A stretch of 64,000 bases of DNA from Physella acuta (taxonomy: Eukaryota; Mollusca; Gastropoda; Physidae), in NCBI RefSeq assembly GCF_028476545.1, contig NW_026732612.1, forward strand, positions 62,001 through 126,000. Reading direction: 5' to 3'. The notes below the pieces were generated by a model. It was not told the origin of the DNA and did not search any database. It saw nothing but the letters and a program-made list of their open reading frames with translations. Made by a program: the position numbers and the translations under genes. Of the stretch, positions 1 to 64,000 are shown piece after piece. Within the stretch, counting starts at the first letter, position 1. Each line of letters begins with the position of its first letter.

Positions 1-1
1 A

Positions 2-130
2 TTAGTTAAAAGATCTATATTAAAAAGATTTTATTTTTTTAAAGAATTAGGAAGACCAAATTATATTATGCTTTTACCATTATTGAAAGATAAGAATCCT
101 TTATTTCAAGAAAAATATTTTCAATATTAG
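2..130 (+). CDS. Possible C-terminal end of a neighbouring plus-strand gene (partial)
   Basis: A frame open from the left edge runs 42 codons to a TAG at 128-130. It includes the stretch KELGRPNYIMLLPLLKDKN. The composition is mixed (Leu, Lys, Pro, Gly, Arg) rather than the Phe/Lys/Asn bias expected from random AT-rich DNA, so it could be the last exon of a gene running toward CEP350. I recognise no family. It is short and cut by the window edge, so it may be chance. Confidence 0.25.
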   Translation, partial: LVKRSILKRFYFFKELGRPNYIMLLPLLKDKNPLFQEKYFQY

Positions 131-3100
131 TTTAAAAAAGCTAATGTTGAATTTTGTTTATATTTTTCTCAAGCTATTAATCACTATATACCCCATGTTC
201 CTTGTTTTGTGTAAACACAAATGTATGCTCACTTATGTTCTTGTTGACTAATTGTCTGTGTTAAATTTACTGGTGTAGTGCAACTTGTATTACCATCATG
301 CTGAGTGTAAAAGAATTAAATGTAATTGTCAAAACAAGCCCATTTTACATAGTGGGACAATTGTTTTATTTAAGTTTTGATTGAATTGAAAACTTAACTA
401 CCCCAAAGATTACTGATATTCAAGATCTGCTTTTACATCCTTTTTATACTTAAAAAACTGATTAGGGAATGATTTTTAATTTTAGTCTGGAAAAAAAAAA
501 CATGCTTACTTTTACTCTTTTTTTTAAAAGGAAAGTCAATTTGTGACATAACATTTTCAGTGTAATTTTTGTCTTTTATACAATCAAATGTTACAAGTTA
601 TGCTGGATGCTTGTTTACATAAAGTTGTATCAAGATTTATGAATCATTTACAAGTCTGTATAATTGAAAGCTGTTATTTTTAAGTTTGGAAAGGCTTGAC
701 AAATTCTGCTAAATATTTTTTATTCAACATGTTTTTCCTAATTCTGGTTAAAAGGTGCTTTAAGGAAAAATGAATTTTGCTGCCCTTATAACTGTTTTTG
801 CTTGAAAATGATTCCAGTGATGAAGACCTGGGTAGTTTAGTCCTTAATGAGTAGACATGAAAGTTAAGGAACATTGAGATTATTCATAGTTTTCATGTAC
901 AGATATGTTTCAAGTTAGAGTATTTTATATCAGCATAACAAGATTGCTTGTCTTGATTCATATTTGTGTTGGAATTTTTTCATTACAATTTAAAAAAAAA
1001 TTCTCATGTTTGTTTTCATTTAAATTAAATAGTTTATTGTTTGATTCAATGTCAAATTGTCAAGAAATGACAGAAACACTAACACAATAACTCTGATTTG
1101 TAATTGAAGCTGTGTTCTTCTGAGACTTAATATATTTCTCAAAACCTGGCTGTTAGTTTAAGCCTAATTTTCATAATGTATTTCATATATATAAAATTTT
1201 AAAAAGCTATTTTTAACAACACATCTTTTCCTCATATTCCATTTATTTATAAGAGAGCTTTACAATAATATATAGTAGTATTTACTGCGTCATAATTTAA
1301 ATCCTTTAATATGTACAATAAATAAATAGTGGCCTGGCATTTTAAAATAGGGACAAGACAAATTTTCATTTAAATACAGACAAGATTTCTGTAAGTTAAA
1401 AAATACACAAACACAGACAGCTATTCTTTGTGCAAGGGTTCAACATAGACTTGTATAAAGGAATTTTAAACTGTTTTCTAGACATGGACCAAGTTTTTTA
1501 AAAGGCCAGAAATGGAAGACAATCTGTTCAAAACATACACAGGCATTCCAAAACTCACACTCATTGTGTACTGTCAAACTAACAAAATTATGTGCTGAAT
1601 AGACAGAAGTTTGTGTACACATGGACTGAAGATCAACCCCCAAGAGTGCCCATATGAATGGTTTACAAAAGTTTAACCAAAATAAATTAGAACGACACCA
1701 GATTAATTCCTCCCCCAAGAAAATAGGAGCCATTCTAACAGATAAACAGCAAGTTGCAGTTTCAATTCAAAACTAGGAGACTTGTAAAATAATGATATGG
1801 GAGATGGGTTTAAACAAATAACAATACCACAAATGTTCAAATAAAAATGTACAAAAATATTCTTAAGTAAACAGTTAAAAGAATTAAGAAAATTAAAAAA
1901 AAAACAAGAACAATAAATATTTTAAAATTTTCAAATAACATGCTTTTCATCTATGCATTAAAATTGCTAAATATATAACCACAAGTAAATGTGAGTAGCT
2001 ACATAGTGTATGGAAAATGTTTAAAAATTAGTAGGGCTAACTTTACAAGCAAACAGACCTGAATATGATTATGTTCAAGCCCACCACTGACAAGAATGGC
2101 TATATGTGAATACTTTCATTAATTTTGAATTAAAAAGGTTACTCTAAGATTTTTTAGCAATCCACACTTATTTAGAGTTATATATAATTTTTAAAAATTT
2201 ACTTCTTTGTATTGGATATAAAATTAAAGCTTGGTTATTACAAATATTTTCGTATATTTATTTTATTTTTCAGTTGAAAGATAATTGTATGTCTAAAAGA
2301 AAAGCTTCCTAATCGAATGCACAAATGTGTGCAAATACTTTACACTTTTCTATAATTACTTTAAACACTAAAATTAATTTTATCAGAAGATAATGTCACA
2401 TTTCATTGTCACCAGATCTTGTCACCAAATTACACAGAAGTGGGTGAAATTTCAAATCTATCCATGACAGTGGAATTAAGTTAAATAATAAGCACTTTCT
2501 TAGAATATTATTAATGAGGTTGCACATTAAAATTGCTTTGACAAGCCTACACAATATTTTAAAAAGTCAAAAGACCACTTAACAACCTAAAGCAAGCGTG
2601 GCAAATATCTGACATACAGTAATTTAAACTTTTAGTTAGTAGCTTACAGCACATGTATTAGTATTTTCAAAGGGAGGGCACAGATGGTAACTACTTTAAA
2701 AGGGGAGAGAAATCTGGTTAATGTAGAGTAAAACAAAAGTTTGGACGGCAGTGTTGTGGAAATAGATTAGTAATAAAAAGGTAGGAATGTTATAAAGCTG
2801 CAGATCTATGAGTACACTGATTAAGTAAATATTACTCAGTATGTAAATAATTTATATACATATTTCATATTCTATAATATACCATTTCTATTGTTCAAAC
2901 CTTATCAAAGTATAAAAAAAGCTGAAACATTAATAAACACAAAGAAAAACCATGTGTTTATCAAAAGGAAGAACTGAATCGTACAAAAGAGGAAGAACTG
3001 AATATTAAAAGTAAAAAAAAATATAACTGAATATTACTAGTATTACTCTTTTAAATTGAAAACAATTAAGCATGAATGGTGCTATAGAATGAACAGCTGG

Positions 3101-3475
3101 GTTTACTCCCTTGGCTAACATTCACAGCACTCGTCAAACTGGCTGTTCTACATTTCCTCATCGATGGATGAAGTGCAGTCTTTTCTAAGTTTATGTTATG
3201 TAACCTGATGTAATGTCGGATTTCTTACTAATATAATTTCAATTAAAAAAAAATGTAAATAAACATTTCAGAAATGGAATAACAAAACAAAAAAAAAGTA
3301 ATAAAATTCTGAAATCATGGATAAGATGTATTGTATTTCTGAGTGTAAAAACTATTCCTTGAGATGATCCAATTGCTATGTAATGATATACAATAGAAAT
3401 AAAAGATATGAGACAGTATTCAGCTACTGAGGTAGAGACCTCTACCATCTGTAACACAAGTCAGTATTACTATCA
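131..3475. other. AT-rich intergenic or 3' UTR sequence
   Basis: About 3.3 kb of strongly AT-rich DNA with no ORF that looks coding. It has several poly(A)-signal-like hexamers on both strands, for example AATAAATAAATA near 1317-1328 on the plus strand. It probably contains the long 3' UTR of a plus-strand neighbour and the space between two convergent genes. Confidence 0.5.
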
Positions 3476-3543
3476 CAGTCGTTGGCGCAGTGAGAGCGCA
3501 GCGGGGTCGAAATAAAAATATGCAGAAAACTTCTGGCACAAAT

Positions 3544-3626
3544 TTTATTTGGACAAGTTTCACCGTGGCCTTGTCAGTCAACAAGTTATTCATCACGTCA
3601 TTGGTTCTTCAGGCACGATCTTTATT
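3544..3626 (-). terminator. Candidate poly(A) signals for the CEP350 transcript
   Basis: Two TTTATT hexamers on the plus strand (AATAAA on the minus strand) lie at 3621-3626 and 3544-3549. That is about 280 and 360 nt downstream of the CEP350 stop codon, with nothing coding between. Either could end the mRNA; more distal sites exist further left. Hexamers are common in AT-rich DNA, so this is inference. Confidence 0.35.
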
Positions 3627-3907
3627 TCAACATAACATTTCTACGTCGGCTGCCTCAAGTTAGTGTCGTAGAGTTGGGCGTCACTCTAATTAACAATTCA
3701 TATCCAGTCTTTGAGTTCACATTATGGTTCCATGACATGATTCCAGAATTCCTACTAAAGACACGTCTTATTTATAGCACAACAGAACAGTTGTCTTATG
3801 CTCACAGCACAGCAGTGATAAAAAGTTGTCTTTGCATCCTTGTCAACTTGAAGATTCACACAATGGAAATATATCCTAAAAAAATTTTTCAATAGAAGAC
3901 AAGGTGC

Positions 3908-58225
<54,318 letters not shown>

Positions 58226-58462
58226 CTGGAGGTGGAGGAAATGAAAGAGTTGAAATACAAGTGGCATTAATGGACTCCAGCGCCGCTATAAAATGTACTC
58301 GTGTCAATCGAGTTTAAATTTTACGAGTTTCATTTATTACTGCACATATGACATGTTTATTTTTGTAATTTGTAAAATTTTAAACATAAAATTTCAGAGG
58401 AAGTTCCGAAACGTGATATTTTGGTATTTTATCTGTTAAGTTTTTCTTACAACTCTTATAAT

Positions 58463-60625
58463 CAGGGGTGCCACTCATTTTTTAAGTGAATCCTGAAAAT
58501 GAATCCCAAAATTTTACCAATCCTGAAACTAAAATTTGAAATTTTTGAAACCCTGAAACTTAATTCCGCGCGGAATTTCAAAATAAAATGGACTGTTATT
58601 TCATTATTTTTTGAGACATTTGATTCATATATTATTATGTTCAATTTACATGTCTTTAAAATGGATTTATTTTCTTTGTAACAAGCTTCAAATAATAATA
58701 ATTAATCTTTAAAGGATTGTGCTTACAACAAAATTAGTTTACAATGTTAGTCCCATATCTAGGCCTACCCCATAATGTGCTATTGTAGAACTCCCCCCCC
58801 CCCCCAGCCAGCTTTTATAACATAACTATTTAATTTTTTAGAACTTCCTAGCTTGAGTTAAAGTGTGTAGTCAGCCAACTGTTAAGTAACAAATATTTTG
58901 CTAACCTCTATGTCTTGTTATTGAATAATAAGCCCACTATATGCAGACCTCTAATAAGATTGCCACTGTATTAAAATACAGGGTTGACTTACTGTAGCTA
59001 TTCAAGGCTTTAATTATTAACAGCCACAACAAAAACCTTAAACCCTGTTTTCCCAATCAATACGAATGGGGTCATCCATAAATGATGTCACGCTTTTTTG
59101 ACGATTTTTACCTCCCACCTCACCTCGGTCACATATCGTCACAAAAAGCCAGACCCCGCCCTCTAAAATGACGTCACACCTCAACATACACCCCCCCCCT
59201 AAAAATTGCAGTAGAATTTTTCTTAAAATAGGCTATTTTTCCAAAAATCTTGTCTGACCTCTGTCAACATAGAGTATTTTAATCAATGCCTATTACACTT
59301 TATTGAAACAATATTCTAAAACGCGAAATAACGGCTAAAATTAGTTTTCTAACATAGCTTTTCGATAATGCAAAAGTGTGATGTCACACCATCTGAACCC
59401 CTCCCCCTCATGACAAAATTACGGACCCCCCTCCCCCTACGAGTGTGACGTCATTTATGAACGACCCCAATGCCCCCACTTTTGATATACATGATGACGT
59501 GAAGAAATATCGTGGAAGTTTTAAGTCCATATCGCGGAATAACAGAATTAAGTTAATTTTAAAAATAATTTTAGAAGTAACTACGCTAGTAATACTCATG
59601 TCAGAGATGTAGCCGCCCGACTAAGTGAAAAGCTGATTTTTTTTTTACAAGCGGTTGGGAGGGGGCAGTGATAGCGGCTATTTTCTGAGACACGGTACTT
59701 CGAGGTTTTTTAAACATTTCAATGACGTTTTACCAAAGTAAAAAAAAAAAAAAATTAGATGTAGACCCTGCTAGATCGTGTAACTAAATTATAGCAGGCC
59801 TACATATTTTTTTTACTGATATAAAACGATGCAGATCTAATTTTTTTTCTTGAATTAAAAATAACCACGTTAAAATTAAACAGCGCTTGTAATTGTAGAA
59901 CTGCCTTGACCGAGAGACACGACTCAGACTGTGCTTGCGTGGTCTCGTGACGTAGGTCTTACGGTCAGCGCGACCTTGAAGAAGCGGGTACGTGGTGGTA
60001 AAAAGTGACGGTTAAGTTGAGTGAAAACAGCACAGTTCTATTTCATACATAAAATAGTCCTCCAAATAGATTTTTTCTTTTCTTTTTGTAATACCAAATA
60101 CAAAAAAAAAATATTTTTTTTATCGGAGCAAAATCTTTGTTTTTTTTAAAAGACGATCGGCGATGCTAGTGAGCTAGATCTAGTAATTGTAGAATTTAGT
60201 TGTTTTATTACACAGCCTAGCGGTATCCCATTGATGACATCACGTAAATAATACGAGTTTTACCCCCAACCCATATCGTCATAAAAAATAGCCAGACAGC
60301 CACACCACGAATGACATCAAAAAGTTTCGTCTACAGTCTCACCCATCTGATACAGCCGATTTGTATTTGGTTCTTGGCGCACGCGTGAGATTGTTGCTGA
60401 CGTCATTTACTATTCATTTTTTTTCGGCAAAGGCTATTGGCGGGAGTGTTGATGATAAAAACAATTTTTACAATGCCAACATTTTCAAGCTTAAAACGAT
60501 CTAAATTTTTTTTTAAACTGCAAACCCGGAAATTTTCAAACTCAAATCTTGCGAATCCGGAAAGGGAAAAAAATATGATTCTCGAATCCGGAAATCCGGG
60601 ATATCCCGGAAAAGTGGCACCCCTG
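58463..60625. mobile_element. 2.16 kb non-autonomous inverted-repeat DNA element
   Basis: The left end CAGGGGTGCCACTCATTTT is mirrored by AAAGTGGCACCCCTG at 60611-60625. CTTATA occurs just outside both ends, giving an imperfect target duplication of about 6-8 bp. Sub-terminal short motifs (AATCCTGAAA on the left, GAATCCGGAAA on the right) repeat. No transposase ORF is present. A second MITE sits inside (59068-59468). CAGGGG ends suggest a hAT-like origin, tentatively. Confidence 0.6.
59068..59468. mobile_element. GGGGTCATCCAT-family MITE, nested
   Basis: 401 bp with left end GGGGTCATCCATAAATGATG and right end GACGTCATTTATGAACGACC followed by CC, and a 3 bp AAT on both flanks. The interior has poly-C runs and ATCGTCACAAAAAGCCAG. 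Same family as 19798-19966 but with a longer core. It lies inside the 58463-60625 element and so is the younger insertion. Confidence 0.82.
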
Positions 60626-62181
60626 GTCTTATATTTGATACACTTTTTATTAACTTTTAAAACATCATTGTAGAATATCCGCTCTAAATAGAGAATGAAA
60701 TATTGGTACGGCTATTTTGCGGAATACAGGTTAAGAGTTTGGGGAAGGGGGGAGTATTGCTAGTTCATTAATGTCGGGGTAAAGATTTATATACATCAAA
60801 TTAGAGTGACAAGAAAATGTATACTAAAGACTAGCTTACTTAACTACAATAACACCTTAACGGTTTCCTACATGCTAAATGACGATTTTGTAATACAATT
60901 TTTTGTTCATCCATCAACATTTTAGCTTTTTATTTTTTTAATCTTATTTGTCTGTTTATGATTTACATTTACATCTCTTCGACATTTAGAGAAATTAGTA
61001 TTTAAAAAAAGGAAACTCCGTTTGATCATTTAAAGTGGCGAGTATTATTATAATTAATAGATGAGTAAAATAAATGTAAACCCACGCTAATTTAAACAAA
61101 AACATCTCATTTAAAATGTATGATCAAATAAAAAAAAAAGAAGTCTGATAAAATGCCACACAAAAACGATTAGCTTTATTGGCAGAAATGTCAGAACCGC
61201 CCCTTCTCTGCTGTCTTGACTTGGACATGAAAAGCACTTGAACATCGGCTAACACAACACACAAACATTGAGATTTTAAACGTCTTTGATTGACACGTTT
61301 GGAGACTTAGTGACAAATTTCGTATGTCTAAAATGGCTGCTTTCTCCGCGCACGGGCGCAATACAAATAAAATGAATTGTACAGTCTGCATGCTCATTAT
61401 TAAATGTTGATTTTTCTAGAATTATTGATCAAGGAATCTTGGTAAACTAGTTTTTAATACTAAAATTTCTCGCAGACAAAATATCCCAGACAAAATCATT
61501 TGTCCCTCACCACACAGGCTTTTAATAATTCATAACTAAACAATCGAACAGAATATTTTTTAAAACGAATCCTTCGACACAACCCTTTCCCCATTGGCTC
61601 ATAAAATGATTGCTTATGATGTTAACATGAGCTTAGGATTAGCTTAAGGAGATTAAGCCTGCATCTTGTCGAGGATTTGACCGACTTGTGTGGATCAATA
61701 AGCCATTGTTTGACCAGAAACGTCTAGGAACCCTGGCCATTCAAATGCTGAGGCCAGGTCATTGTGACCGCTTATTCTATAGTCCTGCTGAGCCAATAGC
61801 TAATCAACAGTGCTTTTTTGTCTCAAGTCTAAATAAACAGCGACCGGAAATGATGTTTTTCTTAAAAACACTTGATACGGGATCATATTAGGTCAAAAGT
61901 GGTTTAAATGAAACCTTTAACAAAGGCAATCAGTAATTAATATTTTAATGAGATTATGTACGGCTCATACTACTGTTTTTATGTTAGACTAAGGTCTCTG
62001 CCAAGCATCGTAGCACATTGGGCTTGATTTGACTTCTAATTTAGAACTTTTAAAAAAATTAATACGAGAAAATAAACCTTGTGACAATTCAATAAATAAC
62101 GATTTTTAATGTCCATTCATCTATCCATTTATCCACCTACCTATTTATCAATCAATCCATCCATAATAAAAAACTAAATGC

Positions 62182-62381
62182 TATGTATGTATGTATGTAT
62201 GTATGTATGTATGTATGAATGTATGAATGTATGTATGTATGTATGTATGTATGTATGTATGTATGTATGTATGTATGTATGTATGTATGTATGTATGTAT
62301 GTATGTATGTATGTATGTATGTATGTATGTATGTATGTATGTATGTATGTATGTATGTATGTATGTATGTATGTATGTATG
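62182..62381. repeat. (GTAT)n microsatellite
   Basis: About 50 tandem ATGT units with two ATGA interruptions near 62217 and 62225. The Cys-Met-Tyr-Val and Thr-Tyr-Ile-His ORFs over it are artefacts. Confidence 0.97.
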
Positions 62382-63824
62382 TATCTTTCTGTCTATCCAT
62401 CTATCTACACCAGTAATATCAGGCCTCACTACATGACCTACTCTAACATGTTATACACAAAACAACATTAACGGGCGGGGAAGGTTGGTGGGAGCGGTGA
62501 GGGAGGGGGAGGGGGTTGGAAGAGAGTAAAAGTACTTAGTAGTTTAAGGTAAATACACAAACACTTTAAATCTTTTTTAAAAAAAAACTAGCCGACACAT
62601 AGATTAGACCTAGCAATCAATACCTTGATATGACAGCTCAATAAATCGATATGAAAATCAATAGCCGTGTTAAATTCTCTCAGATGAGCGTTGAATGTTG
62701 TCATTTTAATTTCAGTAAACAAGACTAAATACAACGCGTGCTCTCTTCCATAGAAGTGTCACGTATTTAGGGGGCCATCGCAAAACTATGATTCCTCACA
62801 GCGCCTCGCTGCGCATAGATGATATCAACAGGTTTTTAGGCCGAGGCATACATATTTTAAACTACGACGTATGCAGGTTTTATAACCAGTCAAGATCACC
62901 GTTTTTAAAAAAAGTTAATTCAGTAAAATTCTTGTAAGCATCTATGAATGGACCAAATAAGGACTTTTAAATGAGAGATTCAGATAACTAGTAGCACATT
63001 TAAGGAAAAAAAATCCAAGGATAACCGTTAGTCTCAGAAAAAAAATAAAAAAAAAATTAATATTCGAAGCAAATTTCGAAGTGTTTTCTCAAATCCCCCA
63101 AGATACCGTGCCGTATTTTTTATCAAGTAAGTCATATAAAATTACACAGTCAAAACTAATTGCCAATCCATGAAATTAGTTGGATAATTTTGACATAAAT
63201 ATTTTTAATTAACATAATTGGATACAATTATATAAAAAATGTATTGTGTTCTTTGTGAAACCGGAGAAGGCATCAAAGGGGCGATTAAACTTCCACTCAC
63301 ATTATGTTAATTATAAGAGCTCTAATTCACAAATAATGAAAGATAATGGTATCATGGAGAGCTCTACGGGGCCTGGACAAGCACCGTCTCCAATTTGCAA
63401 CACCGTCTCAGCTAGACTATGCAATGTGAAATATTACCTCAGTATTAAGGTTCATGGAAATATTCAGGGTAGAACCGATAACAAGCAATATTTAATAAGA
63501 CTTCCACTACTATCAACTGAGACTGGTTGCAATTACATGCCTAAAGTGAAATATAATAACACTTGGCTTCATCATTACATAAAGTGGGAATAATTGATGC
63601 GTGGCGTGCACTCGAAGTTTCCGGGGAAAAAAATCCTCCCAATTTGTGGATTAATATCGAACAACGAAAACATGTGTCAGGGGTTTGTCTCAATATTTTT
63701 TTGTCCCGGCGCCTTCACTCGTCTAGAGTGAGATCCATTGGATTGTACCCGGTGTACCCATCACTGTCTTGAGAGGCGCGGGGTACCTAATCGCCCATAA
63801 TGGTACCTAATTCGGCTCTTTAGC

Positions 63825-63880
63825 ACTGGTATATAAAGGCTTCTATCAAAGCTATTTCAACTGAATAGTACTTGGATACA
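63825..63880 (+). promoter_or_regulatory. TATA-like sequence near the right edge
   Basis: GGTATATAAAGGCTTC at about 63828-63843 is a strong TATA match, with an initiator-like TTTCAACTGA about 30 bp later. If real it would drive a plus-strand transcript leaving the window, divergent from CEP350. There is no supporting ORF before the edge. Confidence 0.25.
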
Positions 63881-64000
63881 ACGATTTGTATCACAGTTGA
63901 TTCAGCTGTAAACGTGACGTTGTGTATAGTTCCGCAACTACGAACACATTTATGTGATAGCTTGATCAGCTCGCTAAACAGCTGATTAGCTAAGATTAAA

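Larger units (their letters stand above)
58226..64000. other. Upstream region or first intron of CEP350
   Basis: Holds the 2.16 kb inverted-repeat element (58463-60625), a GTAT microsatellite, several G- or C-rich runs and AT-rich DNA. The missing ATG exon and promoter may lie here or beyond. ORFs at 61.2, 61.7 and 63.2-63.8 kb show no recognisable domain. Confidence 0.5.

Noticed and set aside
62152-62471. Cys-Met-Tyr-Val and Thr-Tyr-Ile-His ORFs
   Set aside because: The (GTAT)n microsatellite read in several frames.
63246-63772. 115- and 69-codon plus-strand ORFs near the right edge
   Set aside because: No domain, no plausible splice context, and composition typical of random sequence; not enough to call a gene.

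Overview
The window is animal genomic DNA: long AT-rich introns, canonical GT-AG junctions, tRNA-derived SINEs, MITEs, minisatellites and almost no long ORFs. The SINE and MITE types and the divergence of the encoded protein suggest a lophotrochozoan, most likely a gastropod mollusc, but the species cannot be named from this sequence. There is no operon, no CRISPR array, and no retroviral, LTR or Polinton-like element that I can see.

One gene fills the window. On the minus strand I could chain 45 coding exons from about 58.2 kb down to a stop codon at 3908-3910. They total 10,067 nt, or about 3,355 codons. All 44 internal junctions keep the reading frame and all use GT-AG sites. The product is a CEP350 (CAP350) centrosomal protein. 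It has an N-terminal SIWNSLGRLRAELRR segment like the vertebrate N-terminus, a KLKERLKHQR helix, a TSSWRAGQELV motif, an IQ motif, a DPYSVMSVFSRQSK block, a central coiled coil (LREKALHEKAKAELAWL), a CAP-Gly domain and a conserved C-terminal tail. Vertebrate comparisons are from memory; no alignment was run. The initiator methionine exon was not found and probably lies upstream of 58.3 kb, inside or beyond the window.

Layout: 1-130 may hold the last codons of a plus-strand neighbour, tail-to-tail with CEP350. 131-3907 is AT-rich 3' flank. 3.9-27.5 kb is exon-dense (exons 45 to 7), with SINEs and minisatellites in the introns. 27.5-58.2 kb holds only exons 6 to 1, separated by very long introns full of (TA)n, tandem arrays, hAT-type and palindromic MITEs, poly-C tracts and a tiny LINE fragment. 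58.2-64 kb holds a 2.16 kb terminal-inverted-repeat element with a MITE nested inside, a long (GTAT)n tract, and a TATA-like sequence near the right edge.

The most interesting signals are minisatellites that have copied splice sites next to three exons, a near-perfect 40 bp hairpin in an intron, a frame-perfect 52 nt microexon, lineage-specific His-rich and GHQQTHP repeats in the protein, a hAT element that landed in one unit of a tandem repeat, and a possible alternative 5' coding exon. I found no clearly new multi-gene system.
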